Below, piece after piece: positions 18,336-30,435 of a stretch of DNA of 64,000 bases (its first letter is position 1; every line of letters begins with the position of its first letter). Made by a program: the position numbers and the translations under genes. The notes under the pieces were generated by a model. It worked only from the letters and a program-made list of their open reading frames with translations. It did not search any database and was not told the origin of the DNA. Origin of the DNA: Roridomyces roridus (taxonomy: Eukaryota; Basidiomycota; Agaricomycetes; Agaricales; Mycenaceae); NCBI GenBank assembly GCA_029378245.1, contig JARKIF010000004.1:1922001-1986000 (forward strand), written 5' to 3'.

Positions 18336-21300
18336 TCACTGTGGGACAGGTCAGTAGAGGTACCAGTCGAGTCGAGGCACGGCACAAACCGAAAAATACA
18401 TGCGTTGTTGCTGGTTCGCGTGCAGTGGCTTGAAACCCTCCCTGAAAGCTTCGAGCGAGCTATCTGCCTGGCCGTTGTCCAACTGAGTTGCGCTATCGGA
18501 AAAGTCGAACGTCTCTGTTGGGTCATAGTGTGTCTTGGCACGCGCGCAAACGATGTCGGCATCTATGTCATAATGGTCAGAAAAATCAAGTGGATGTAAG
18601 AATTGCACAGACAGTAGACAGGTGCCGGGATAGACACGGAGCGCGTGGATCGAGCGTAGACATGGCAGAGCGCAAATGAAAGCGACTGTAATGCGTCGGG
18701 AGATAAGTTGTTTTCCTGTGATCTCAGGTCAACAAGTGTCCTTACCCAAAAAGATAAAAAAGACTCACATCATACAGCACAGAATAGTGTGCGGGGCGAC
18801 TGGTGCCAAGCAGCCCTCCATGTGACTAAGGACAAGATCAGGTCCACAAGAAGAGGAAGAAGAGAATGTCTCGCCTGCAGATAGAAATCGAATTCAGTGG
18901 GGTGACATATGTAATTATCGACAATAGTCCCAGCGCGGCAGTTCCCTGAACGATCACGATGTTGCGGGTTCTGAGGAAAGAACCGGACGTGATGGCGCTG
19001 GGGGATTCAAAGTTAGATATTGATTCAAGCGGGAGAATAAGAGAACGGACCTTGCCCACGACAATCAGTGTGATCTTGGGATTGATCTTGAGTGCAGCAC
19101 AAGCCTCTACAGATATGGTGATGAGGGACAGAGTCATCTGCAAGAAAATAACAGACCCTTGATGAGTGGCAGCTCTTGGTCAAGAACTTGTTTGAACTGC
19201 CCCTCGGACACGCCATCTAGCTATTTGTTAAGTTGCCTCTAGTCATGGATAATGCTCGTACCGCGATAGAAGATGATACGCTCAGGCCCAGAGTTAGGGG
19301 CTGCTTTCTTCTCGACTCCCTGCCGATAGCTGGGCAGTGCGGGCAGTGCTGAGTCCAGCAAGTATGTGAATAAGAGCAGGGAACCCACCCCATATATTTC
19401 CCGAGGATGTGCTCGGTCATAGGTTTCAGGTCCCTGAATCCAATGGTTAGGTTTGTTTGCTTGCAAACTAAGGGATTGAGGCGTACTCGATCATCTCGGC
19501 TCGTGATGTCTGCACTCTGCTAGTTGCGACATATTTTGATATATTGGAGTCCACGCTCCCCACCAGAGAAGTAAAGGAAGGGCGCCCGTCGCTGCCCGGA
19601 GCAGGGTGTACCACCTAGAAGAATTGAGATGAGATAGTGTGAAGGATATGTCAATGTACAAGACAAACATCTGCGCCCATGACCATCTGAGGGACGCGGT
19701 AAGAGAAGCATCAAAGGAGAGAAGAAGAAAATCACGGTGGGGATGTGCACGTCTATCAAGCTGCTGGCGCCACGGCTGGAAGAATCAAGAATGGTGTTGA
19801 TGCCGCCCAGCTTGACGTTAATCCTAGGAGAATAAGTAAGCGGGAGGACGGAGACAAGGAAGTGCCGCACTTGAGACAAACGTTGGCGTAGTACTGGGAT
19901 TTCGCCCGGAAGCACTTGCTGGACTTGAGGCACTGCGTCGGGACGCCTCTCTAGCGGATTACTGGTGTAAGCTAGGATGGGGGAGGTCCAGATATTAGCA
20001 ACTGACCGTGATGTCGCCAAAACTGGAGAATGATACATGAGATGTTGGATAAATGTGAGATGAGACAGGTAACCCACTGTTTGACCGCCGTATAGATGTC
20101 GTTCCCACCCTCGGGCAAGACAACGACGATCAGCTTGGGACCGGACCCTGTTTTCTTGAAACACGCATGGCCAGCGGCTTGGAGCTGCTCTGTGATGCGC
20201 CCTTGCCCATTCTCCCATGAGACGAATTCGGTGGCGGCAAGCGCAATCCCTAAGATGAAGGTGAGATGAAATAATGTCGCGCCAGGACGGTGAGCACATA
20301 CCGACATCCTTACAACTCTCGCTCAAGCCCGCCATCATATCCTTCGCCGCGCGTGCGTCAAATCGATTCTACATATGGAATGATCAGGAGGAGTACATAT
20401 AGTGGAAAAGCAATAAAAACCTTGGTCTCATAGACGACGAGTACCCAATGGGGGATGGGAATAGGCTCGATGAACTTCTTGTCCACCATATTCCAAGCAC
20501 CGTCTTTGGGAGTCTGACACACTAGGTGAGAATGAGCGCGTAAAAATGAATGAAGCACATACTATCGTGGGCTGGCGCGATCCCCGACCGTACCTGAGCG
20601 TTGGAGGCTCCAGGATCCTCGCATTGAGCCTGAGTGGGCCTGCCGCCTCATTGACTGTAATACCGAATTGGCGGACATATTCAGATTGTCCATAGGCAAG
20701 GATCTGGTGGTACGATCAGCGAGGGCCACGAGTTGTCTCATTTGCCGTACCTGAAGGGCATTGGTGATACTTGCGAGACGCTCGCTCGGTGGTTTGCTCG
20801 CAAAACTGAGCATTTCTCGCGTCTTCTCGGGAGGCTATCGCATAGATTAACATCTAGCCCAGGGCATATTGCAATGAGACGTACCATTTGCTTCCTCATC
20901 AGTTGGCCGGGAAGAACGGTGCAAAGTTCTGCGAAGACTCGTCAGTAACGAGTTAGGATGGAGAAGAGAAACAAACCCAAGGGGATGAGCGCGCCGGTGC
21001 CTACTTCACAGCATATCATCTTCGGATACAGAAGTGGTCTGTTTTGCGTGGTCCTGAAATACTCGGCGACACTCATGCTTCCGCCGTCGCGTAGCTGGAA
21101 CATGAGTTCGCTGGCACCGACGGTTGAGAGTTTCCTGATCACGCGTGGCGTCTGCACCTCGGCACCACTGGAGTCGATGCGCTTGATGATGACGCGAATG
21201 CCACTGATGAAGCGCTGAAGCGGGACGCGCTGCCGATCCGAGAGAAAATTCAGTTGCTGAATCGGCACCCCAAGGTACGCAGCGCAGAGGTCCATTAGGG

Positions 21301-22334
21301 GTCCATCCTTGAACATGGTGCCCGTTGAGATGTCGACATTGATCAACATTCTGCCAATGGCGGGCCGCATGGACTGGAAGTAGCCGCGCCCTGGACGATC
21401 TCAGTTTTAATGCAAATAAGAAGAAAAGAAGGTTTCAACGCACAGAGCTCCAGGCCTCCACCAATGTCCTTGGTCTCGCGGTCGGTGAAGAAGGAGCGCA
21501 CGTTGAAGGGGTAGCTGAGCGTGGGCTGCATGCGAATGACGACATTGAGCGCGGTGATGGCGGTAAGGACGGTGTTGTCCTGGGACTGCTTGCACTTGAC
21601 GAATCGATCCAAGACCCTGAGACGTACAATGAGGAAATCAGCCAGTCAGACGCTGTCGTCCAACAACTTACTCGGGATTGATTTCCGCGACAAGGGTGAG
21701 CTTGATCTTGTAAACCTTGGGGCCCCTCGTGCTGTAACTGGAGGGAGAGTCGGCCAAAGTGACATCAAATTCCTGGGACCCGTTCTCAAAGGGGAGCTTG
21801 CGGCTAGAAAAGACGTTTTTGCGTCCTGAGAGCAGATTAATCCAAAGTATGATTGAAAGAAGTTGGCCAAAGCTTGCCATCGTAAACGCAACGAGGAGTG
21901 AATCTGGTGTGCTCGAATGGTAAGCGTTATACAAGCGGATAGGGGTAAAACCCACATTTGTGGGGCGACGTTAACCTGGAGGCGGCGAAAGAGATCCATA
22001 TTCAGCCTTGCCGGAAGAGTCTTCTCAGAAGGCGAGATGACCACATCGTAGTGGTAGATTAGGCCCGATGGTATCGTAGTTTCGAAATAGTTGACGACAA
22101 TCGTCGTCGGCGTACCGCCGGTACCAAATTTAGTGCGCTTGACCCCAACCTGTGAATGCTGCTCGAAAAGACGAGAGATGATATTCCAAAATGGCCGTAC
22201 TGTGGTGATATGGGCATTCTCAGTGGCAACCCCAATGCGAGGACCAGGGGCAGCTGAACGATACGAATGAGGAGTCAGGACGGCGCGCGACCAACAGAAC
22301 TTGAGGACTTGCCTTGTGCACGACGAGGAGGCAT
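18336..22334 (-). CDS. ago: Argonaute, paralog A
   Basis: About two dozen exons from ATG 22334 (MPPRR) to a TGA at 18338-18336. Order: N domain ([26 protein letters not shown]), ArgoL1 and linker with [16 protein letters not shown] and [16 protein letters not shown]. Then PAZ ([34 protein letters not shown]), MID ([31 protein letters not shown]) and PIWI. The PIWI catalytic residues survive at splice junctions: GAD-VVHP, the glutamate in [18 protein letters not shown] and [10 protein letters not shown] (a DEDD-type tetrad). I found no frameshift, so small-RNA-guided slicing is plausible. Such proteins act in quelling/RNAi against repeats. Paralog B is at 49818-53271. The C-terminus is MYFS, with the stop codon alone after the last intron. 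Confidence 0.88.
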
Positions 22335-22582
22335 GCTTGTCAACGCAGGCCAGAAGACAGAGCCACTTCAGTCTCGAGGGTGGTGGTGGGTGATACAAAA
22401 AAGAGATTGTTCTTTGTCGAAGTCGCGACGCGTCTAAATTGTTTGATCACCGGCGTACATGATGGATAACAGCAGAACAAAACTCGCGACGCGTTTGTTG
22501 ACGCGACTTGGGTTTTTGGATCAGTCAATCTATAATACATACAACATACTTTGGAAGACATACAACTAGAAGAGTAAGATAT

Positions 22583-24232
22583 CTAGTTAGATTCCAGCAT
22601 CCACGTCACCACCGCCCACCGCTCTTTATCCTGCGGTCTCCCCTTGGTTGGGTATGCATGAAACGCCTCATGTCTCAGCCTTGGAAACGCACGTTTAAGA
22701 AACTCGGCGACGAGCAATGGGTCCCCACACGGTGAGCAAAATAGCGTCAGGTCCTCCATTGGGGGGGACTCTGCATCTATCGCCGCATAGTCTTCAGAAA
22801 AGGGACCGACAACGTCCGCGTCGACTTCCAGCTGCAGCCGCCGCAGCGACGGACACCGTGCCGCAAACGCCCACAGGGCATACAAATGCACGTGTCGCTC
22901 CTCAATAACGTTGGCACTCCGCGGCGGGATGATAATGAACGTGCTGAGCGCTGGCCAGGCACTTGACATGGCATTCACATCGTCGTCGGTAAGCACCAGA
23001 GAGCCTGCATCGATTTCGAGGTAGAACGTCTGCAGGGCTCGGCATGCATAGAGTGGCGCGAACGCGGCGAGAATCAGACGATCCAGCCTTTGAGCGCGTG
23101 CACTGGCCGAAGGCCCTACGAATGTGAAGTGTTGTAGGCTGGATGCGCGAGTGGGGATGGTAGGCGGGAGGAGGAGGGAGAAGAGGGTGGACTCGATGGG
23201 GCGGGACTGGAAGTCCTTGACTACGAGGCGCACGGAGGACAGGTCGGGGGAAGAGATGTGGGGAAGGAAGGACTGGATGGAGGACAGGGTTCCTGAGATG
23301 CTGAAACCCTCAAGGGAGTCGAAGCTTGGTGATCCAGCCGGCAGGTAGGCCACCGCTGCGGATGGAAGCGACCGAAAGTCAATGAAGCGCAGGCCAGGAA
23401 GGGCTGCAAGGCTTTGGTATAAAAGGTCGTCGATTGAAAGGTCACACGAAAAGTGCTCCAGGTTTGAGAGGCGGGGGACCGCCGTCCTCAACGCTGGGAG
23501 GTAATGGATTGTGCGGAGAGTGAGCTTTTTAACGTCCGGGAGCCATGGAAGCGCAGGATCGTTGAAGGCGTCGATGGTGCTTGCTATGACCTCGGATTCG
23601 CCTGCAATGTGTTCCATTTCACCCCACAGTAAAAGGGAGAATTCTTCGCTCGGTACGGCTGCCTCCTGAGAGAGCAAGTGGAGTGCGCCAACCGACCCAT
23701 TCCACGCCGACGCCTCCCAGCGAAAGTAGAGCAATGCGGGCAGGATTGGATTGCGAAACTCCTTGATGTAAGGGAATAACTCGCATCCCCGTCCCAGGAT
23801 TCTGCTCGAGTTTGTAAAGTCCACATAGCGCACGCGCGACGCGTACTTGTCGAAAACAGTGAAATCGTCCGAAGTTAGTCGACGTAGGAGACGGAACTGG
23901 AGATCTTGGTCCGTTAGCGGTTCACACCTCTGGTGGAAGCTGGGGGAGTTTCACACCTGTTTCTCTGGACAATTATGGTCCTTGTTCCATGTTTCCTTCA
24001 CTTCGCAAGCGTCCGAGGGGAGTAGTCCGACCAGAGCCTCCGGTTGGTGTATCGACCTCCACAAGGCATCCAACGCGACATCTGAGATGGTTCGCGAGAC
24101 ACGGGCAAGCACAGCGAGCGAGTCGCGGTCAATGGAGTTGATTGTTCCCTTCTCCGAGGGTGAAAGATATGAAAGCACGAGCAGGAGGAGCTCGTGGATG
24201 GCGAAGAACTGAGAACCAATGGATTCTGGCAT
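22583..24232 (-). CDS. F-box domain protein (long LRR-like type)
   Basis: Two exons: ATG 24232 (MPESIGSQFF) to about 23950, then one long exon to 22583, joined by a ~28-45 bp spacer whose exact splice sites I could not fix. The F-box is at residues ~8-65 (IHELLLLVLSYLSPSEK, LAVLARVSRTISDVALDALW), of the kind seen in large Agaricomycete F-box expansions. The remaining ~450 residues are leucine-rich and end TWMLESN. It is unlike the coiled-coil F-box group elsewhere in the window. Role as an SCF adaptor is inferred from family. It faces the lysozyme gene head-to-head across 580 bp. Confidence 0.8.
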
Positions 24233-24811
24233 GTCTGTATGGCTGATGAGACAAGGCGTCGAGCGCACATCGTTCAGAGCTACCTGAGTCCTCTCGGAGT
24301 CGTGAATTCAGGAGGGTAATGGTCGGTGCGCTTGATTGGAGCAGCTCTTCATGGAGAGCAGCAAGACAAGACGATTTCAAACTCAGCTAAACCGTGACTC
24401 CGCTCGAGTCCCTTTCAAATGAACATCCATGTCCCTCCTGGTCGCCGTCACTCTACATGCTTCAAGTCTGCGCCCAGCTATCTTGGTCTTTCTGGCCCAG
24501 TCTTGAATCAATCCACCGACGTCAATTTACTGTAGATGGGCGGTGTCTGTGGCCATGGAGCACGAAGTCCTCTGCCTACTCGACTGACAGCCGTCCGTTT
24601 CGCTCGACGACCATGCAGGAATCACAATAATGACACCCCTGAAAGTCCAGCTCGATAGATGCGCGTCGTTTTCAGGCAGACTCCTTGTCAGATCTGCCAA
24701 CGCCATTTCGCACTTTAAAGGGCCACGAAGTCGAGCTTGCCCTCTCTATCCTTCCGTTCTTTCCCTTGAATCCTCTCTTGACGAGACATTTACTCCGTTC
24801 TTTTCACTGCT
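24233..24811. other. shared upstream region of F-box and lysozyme genes
   Basis: No gene recognised. The open frames here lack ATG starts or family resemblance. Position suggests it holds both divergent promoters. Confidence 0.4.
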
Positions 24812-27028
24812 ATGCTCGTTTTCCCCATCTTACTCCTCCTCGCCTCGTCCTCCGTCCACGGCGCCCCAGTGGTCATCAAGGACCGAAGCTGCGTCGGCAG
24901 TGCCGATGCATGCAGCAGGGCGGTTAGCTGCCTCGAAACCGGTTCGTTACATCCATCCTCCGTTTCCTATCTACATATATTAAAGTGCTTTATCAGGTAT
25001 CTGCGACTTTTCCAAGAGGGCCATTGCCCTTCTGCAGTACGCCAGGCAGGACGACGATTCCGGTGACGATGGCTTCAGCGATGACACCGGGGACGACGAC
25101 GACACTGACTTTGGCACCGACTCTGTTGCGGATGACGATGGTGACGACGACTCTGGGGACACAGACGACTTCTTCCCTTCGTCCGACGAGTACGAGCGTC
25201 TTGCGTCAAGGGATTGCAGCTGTACTAAGGTATACCCCAAGTTCCACAGATGATTCCGCAGACGATGATTCTGGGTACGTGCTCGTCTCCGTCATACCGC
25301 GCAGAAGTTTGAATGGATTCAAGGTTTGACGATCCTTCAACGGACGTGGATGGGTCTGGCGATGACACCACAGGGGATGATTCAGAGTGAGCCTTGCTTT
25401 GAGAAGCCTGGTCATTGGTCTTATATCTCGAATCAGTCCTACAACGGATGACTTTGGCGGTACGGACGGGGATGACGGTACCACTGAGTACGTCCTTGAT
25501 TGGCCTTCGATCTGGGCATATGCGCTAACGCGCCTTTTCCCTCAGTGACGACAGCACAGATCCCACCGACGATGATACCGAGTCCGTTTTCGTTTCAATC
25601 CTATGGAGTATAAACTGACTGACCCGTGTAGTGCTGATCCAACCGATTCGTATGTCTACACGCCGTTCTCGAGAAAGTTGTACCAACGCTTTTCCCAGCT
25701 CTGACCCGACCGCTGATGATGGATCTGGTTCGGACGATTCGTGCGTCTTTTCTCTTTTTCATACACGGGGGGCAAAAGCCAGCGCACGTCAAAGAGCGTG
25801 CCCTGAAAGAGGGTTCCTTTGACGTTTACCCAACGTGGTGATTCTTTGTTTTTTTGGCGGTGTTGCCATGGCGATAGTGGACTGACGGTCCACGTCAAGT
25901 CCAAGTCAAAGAAACCTTCTTTCATTGACGTGCCTTGGCCTTTGCCCCCCGTGATATGGCATCCAACTGACTCGAGAATTCAGGACGGCCACTTCTGTTG
26001 ATCCTGCAGCCCCGACTAGCACTGATGGAGATGACTCTGATGACTCGACTGAGGCCTCGTATGCCCTTTCGCATATTCTTGTGGCCGTATGGCTTACCCG
26101 TGCTCAGCACTACAAGCTCGGTTGACCCGACGGCAACCTCCACCGATGATAGCTCTGATGATGCCTCGTAAGATTCTTCACTCTTATCCAGGATGGTCAC
26201 TGACGGAACTAGTACAACTTCCGTTGACTCGGCCTCTGCATCTGCAACCTCGACTGACGATAGCTCTGACGATGCCTCGTAAGATTCTTCACTTTTATCC
26301 AGGATTAGTCGTTGACGGAACTAGTACAACTTCCGTTGACTCGGCCTCTGCAACTGCAACCTCGACCGATGTCAGCTCAGCGTAAGTTCTGCACACCAGC
26401 TTCTGGCATCCGACTCAGAGAATCATTCAGGTCGAGCACCGACGTAGCTACCACGAGTTCGGCCACTACGGACAGCGTGACCAGCACCACCAGCGCAGCC
26501 GCCGCTGCGACTTCCTCCGCAACTGGGCTTACCTGCGGGAGCGGATCCAGCCCCAACGCAGCCACGATCAGCCTCATCAAGCAATTCGAAGGTTTCGTCC
26601 CCTCCCCCGCGCCTGACCCCATCGGTCTCCCGACCGTGGGCTTTGGCCACAAATGCACCTCCAAGAGCTGTGTGGTCGCAGGCTTCAGCTTCCCGCTGTC
26701 GCAAACCACGGCCTCGCAGCTCCTGCAAAACGACTTGCAGCAGTTTGTAAGCTGTGTTAACAGCGCAGTGAGCTCGTCGGTCACGTTGACGGACAATCAG
26801 CTCGGCGCGTTGACGTCGTTTTCTTTCAATCTTGGGTGTGCGACGCTTCGGTCGTCGACGCTCTTGAAGCGCTTGAATAATGGGGAAGACCCCAATACGG
26901 TGGCGGCGGCGGAGATTCCGCGCTTCAATAAGGCGGGAGGAAAGGTGTTGTCGGGGTTGGTATCGCGTCGGGCGGCAGAAGTGGCTCTTTTCCAGACGCC
27001 GTCGCAAGTCCAGGCTCATCCTTGTTGA
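24812..27028 (+). CDS. secreted GH24 (phage T4-type) lysozyme with micro-exon acidic linker
   Basis: ATG 24812 starts a signal peptide (MLVFPILLLLASSSVHGAP) and a short cysteine-bearing segment (CVGSADACSRAVSCLETG). A ~200-residue Asp/Ser/Thr-rich linker follows, then a C-terminal lysozyme domain (~26.5-27.0 kb). The lysozyme core shows LIKQFEGF, PDPIGLPTVGFGHKC, LQNDLQQFVSCVN and LTSFSFNLGCATLRSSTLL. The Glu, Asp and Thr expected for the T4-lysozyme catalytic triad are in QFEGF, PDPIG and PTVGF. GH24 enzymes cleave bacterial peptidoglycan. The family is of bacterial/phage origin, so ancient lateral transfer is likely. The linker is encoded by about ten short exons separated by ~45-60 nt introns that are nearly all phase 2. 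Exact splicing near 25.14-25.26 kb is uncertain. Confidence 0.85.
26163..26385 (+). repeat. tandem duplication of one exon-intron unit (~111 bp x 2)
   Basis: Two adjacent units each hold an intron beginning GTAAGATTCTTCACT and ending GACGGAACTAG, plus an exon beginning TACAACTTCCGTTGACTCGG. Differences are few, so the duplication is recent. The unit length in coding terms is 66 nt (22 codons), keeping frame. Confidence 0.92.
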
Positions 27029-27172
27029 TAAGATGTAGAACGACATTTTGCTCCCTTTATGTACCCGTGTTTGTTCGCATCCTGAAAATGGACGATCGTC
27101 TCCATTCCATTCTATTGCCGCGTTCCGCGAGTCCCGAGCCATTCCCCGAGTAAACAAATTATTTGCCCCGCG

Positions 27173-27180
27173 TATAAAAG
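27173..27180 (+). promoter_or_regulatory. TATA box
   Basis: TATAAAAG lies 88 bp before ATG 27268, in a GC-rich context and far enough from the lysozyme stop (27028) to drive the small downstream frame. Confidence 0.45.
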
Positions 27181-27267
27181 GCCAGCCACCGGGCGGCTGA
27201 CACTAAACTCTCTTGCTTCTGACTTCCTTCGACCTCGATTCCGAAATCGTGACCCGTCCTCAAGGAT

Positions 27268-27537
27268 ATGGGGTGCGCAGGCGCACATGTGGGGTGGATG
27301 GACGTGGTGCAGTTATCATTCTGGGAGAGCTTCCGACAGGTGCATATCTGTGCCGAAGCATTGCACCAGCTCCCAGGTGGACTGTCGCTGCGGTTACGTG
27401 TCTGCTATACTGTCCACATCCCGGACTCGGCGAGGTCGGTGGGGTGGGGGAACAATCCCTTGACGGTGCGCATTGTTCTCTTCCTCGCCGTGTCTTTGCT
27501 CATTCTTTTCTTCCAGCCCGTGGTAGTCAGTAGATAG
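27268..27537 (+). CDS. possible small tail-anchored membrane protein
   Basis: An 89-codon frame from ATG 27268 (MGCAGAHVGWMDVV) to TAG 27537. The C-terminus has a strong hydrophobic helix (IVLFLAVSLLILFFQPVVV), and a TATA box lies upstream. I do not recognise a family and there are no introns to support it. The frame may be chance, but the N-terminal and C-terminal layout would suit a tail-anchored protein. Confidence 0.3.
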   Translation: MGCAGAHVGWMDVVQLSFWESFRQVHICAEALHQLPGGLSLRLRVCYTVHIPDSARSVGWGNNPLTVRIVLFLAVSLLILFFQPVVVSR

Positions 27538-27658
27538 TTTTCCCGGGGGATGGGCTAGCAACCCTTCGCGCTCCCTTGTCGTGGGCCCCGGGCGACTCGC
27601 AAGAGTTGACCAAGCGCGCGAAAATTGCTTTCTTGTACAGTCTTCGAGTACATGTACC

Positions 27659-29920
27659 CTAACTAGATAAATGTAATGCAAGTGACCCTGCAAAGAAACC
27701 CAACAACCATGAACCCCGTCCAGTGCCCAGAGTCAAGCTAAACGCAGCACTCCTCTCAAGCGCTGAAGAACTGGGCATCGCCGCCGAAGTACTCGGTATC
27801 ACTGGTCCGCCCGAGCTCGAGTTCTTTCCGATTACATCCGCCAGCTGCGTAGTGGGCGTCGCAGCCTCATATGCCCTCCGCTGCAGCCGCGTATTCGTAG
27901 CCTGCTCGTACGCGTACGCAAGCGCCATCAGCTTGGTCTCGCTGAAAGCCGTTCCGACAAAGGAGAGGCCGAGTGGCATGCCTGGGTATGGGGAAATCGG
28001 AATCTCCGTCGTGCCAGGAGCGGTGTCGTTTGGCGTGAATCCGAGGGGTACGGTCACTTGGGCGGGGAAATGAGATGGGCGGGACGCATTTGGTCAAGAA
28101 CAAAACATACCTATGGGGTAGCCGACTGCGTGATGTCAATTAGGGCAGAGAGTCAACGAAAGGAACAACGCACCGTATCCAGCCAGCTGCTCCATGAACG
28201 AGTTCTCCGGCATCACCAGCGCGTCGAGATTGTACTTTTTTAGCACGGCGTCGATGCCCCGAGTCGCACCAATGTCGTGATTTGTCGCTACCGCCGCCGT
28301 ATAGTTGGCATCCAGCTGCGTGGGCTCGGCCAAGTCAAAGTGCAGATTCCACTCCGTGTACGCATTCAGATTGGGTTCCTCCTCATCCTTATGCGCGTCA
28401 TTGAAGGCGATAATGTCCTCGATGTTATGGACGTTGGTCGGGATGTTGGTCAGAGTCGCCAGGTATGCGTCCAGATTGAACTTGAGGTCCGTATCGAGCA
28501 CGATCTGGATGCTCGTCAAATTAAGAAAATGGCGAAATGCAAGGAGCCACTCCGGCTGCATCGTTCCCCACAATTTCTTTCGCAGAGGGCAGATCTGCGG
28601 GGTCGGTGATGTTAGCTCCCAGGTTCTTCATGAGCTTCAGGGCCGCGGTGAATGCGGCCGCGCCAGGAACGGCTGTGTTGGATGTGTGAGATAACCCCAG
28701 GAGCTCAAGGGCCAGACATACGTCCGTAACTGGTATCGATGAATACGGTGCGTGGCACACCGAGCCGGGCGCCTTTGAATGCATCTTTATCAAGAGCTTT
28801 CAGGTAATCCGGGACGGTATCGGGCTGCGCGGAAGTGTAGTTGTCCGCAGAGTCTTTGCCAGCAATAACTACCCGGGGAGTCAGCTGTCAACGATTTCTA
28901 TTCCAAGAGGTACCAACCAGAGAGAACGATTGCAGCGTCGGACACCGTGCGTGTGATTGGACCGACAGTATCCTGATGCTCGCTAACCGGGATGACTGAA
29001 GACAAATGTCAGCCATTGACCATGCATGGCTGATGGGACGTACCTCCTGTCCGTGAAGTCAGGCCTAACGTGACCTTGACGCCGACAACATTGTTCCAAG
29101 CAGCTGGGCAAGTTATGCTTCCCGCCGTCTCGGTTCCTGAAGATGGCATCGTCAATATGTGGGTGCGGGTCTGAGAGCAAGACGAACCTAGCGTCGCCGC
29201 GGCGAGTCCAACGGAGGCAGCGACACCTGATCCGCTACTTGAGCCGCACACATCACCCTGAGAGAGATTTCACCGACTATTTCAGCAGGCAGAGCGAATG
29301 AATACCTTAGGGTAGTAAGCGCTGGTCGTTTGCCCACCTCGGCCTGACCAGCCGTTAGGAGCGAGTGGGCCAAATGCCGCCCATTCAGACTGAGAAATGT
29401 GAATTTCCCTCAAGATCAATCTGCTTCTAAACCCACCAAGTTGGTCTTGCCCAGTATAATCGCGCCTGCCTTGCGCAATTTTGCAACAGCGGTCGAATCT
29501 CCGGGCACGACACTGTTGAGGAGCGCGAAAGAGCCAGCGGTGGTGTTCATCCCGTCTTCGAAGCGAGTGGCGATGTTGTCCTTGACGAGAATCGGGATAC
29601 CGTGAAGCGGCCCGAGCGTTGTCCCTTGAGTTCGTTGCTTGTCGAGGTCCGCAGCCTGTGCAATCGCGGTGGGACTGGTCTCGATTACTGCATGCAGTTC
29701 ACCATTGACTTGATTGATTCGAGCAAGATAGGCCTGCGGCGCGTCAGAAGAGAGAAAACCGCCAAACGGGACCAACATTAACGAGGTCGACGCTCGTAAA
29801 GTCACCAGCAGTGAGTCCCGCTTGCAGTTCGGTGATCGTGGCCTCGTACAAGTCTGGGAGTGTAACAGCATTTGCGAGCGTGGCCAACAGCGAAAGCTGA
29901 AATAAGAAACGGAGGAGCAT
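27659..29920 (-). CDS. secreted amidase (amidase-signature family)
   Basis: Multi-exon gene from ATG 29920 (signal peptide MLLRFLFQLSLLATLANAV) to TAG 27659. The catalytic Ser-cisSer-Lys triad of the amidase-signature family is visible: Lys in HGIPILVKDNIATR, the cis-Ser in CGSSSGSGVAAS and the nucleophile Ser in TETAGSITCPA. Downstream blocks (PISPYPGMPLGLSFVGTAFS) are also typical. The protein ends with a Ser-rich stretch and a hydrophobic tail (WLLGFFAGSLALHL), so a GPI anchor is possible. Known role: hydrolysis of amide bonds; the substrate cannot be told from sequence. A relic of its 3' end lies at 33499-33705. Confidence 0.87.
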
Positions 29921-30060
29921 TCACGGGGCGTTGAACTCGAGAGAGCTGGCTGCCAGATTCAGCGCCCGTGTGCCGGTGAGCGTTCCCCGCCGTGGGTCGA
30001 CATCCGTCAATCGCGTCCGCTTCTTGGCAAAGAATTCAACGGGTTCGGCCGACAGGTCCT

Positions 30061-30120
30061 CTGTGGCTCGATATCTTGGGATATGGTGCCAATCTGCGTT
30101 TGGAGCACCTCGACGGACAT
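30061..30120 (-). pseudogene. N-terminal stub of a coiled-coil F-box gene
   Basis: Twenty codons from ATG 30120 (MSVEVLQTQIGTISQDIEPQ) match the start of the coiled-coil F-box genes. After that similarity fails and no F-box follows. Together with the F-box loci nearby this is best read as a truncated duplicate. Confidence 0.6.
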
Positions 30121-30435
30121 GAATCTGATGTGTGTAAGGCAAGGGACTTTCGACCATTTGGGCGGTAGAGACTCGGAGTCGAGAGGCGAATCCGAGTCGG
30201 TGATGTTGGTGAGTAAGAAAAGACACGCCCACGTGATACCTGTCGAATTACGCGATTTTCCGTCATTTCTCGAAACTTTGCAAATTTTCGCGCTCTTGGT
30301 AAACCCTCTCAAAAGAGGGAGAGTCTAAAGCCCGGGGTCCAACGACAAGGAGGCGCGATTACACAGATGGATCATGAATAGTGAATCCGGTTCTGTCTGC
30401 TTGCCTTGATGTACGCTAACGTTACGCGAGTGCCT

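Noticed and set aside
29921..30312. Reverse-strand open frames upstream of the amidase
   Set aside because: Only the 20-codon F-box-like N-terminus is recognisable; the longer frames start at non-ATG codons or run through unrelated spacer.
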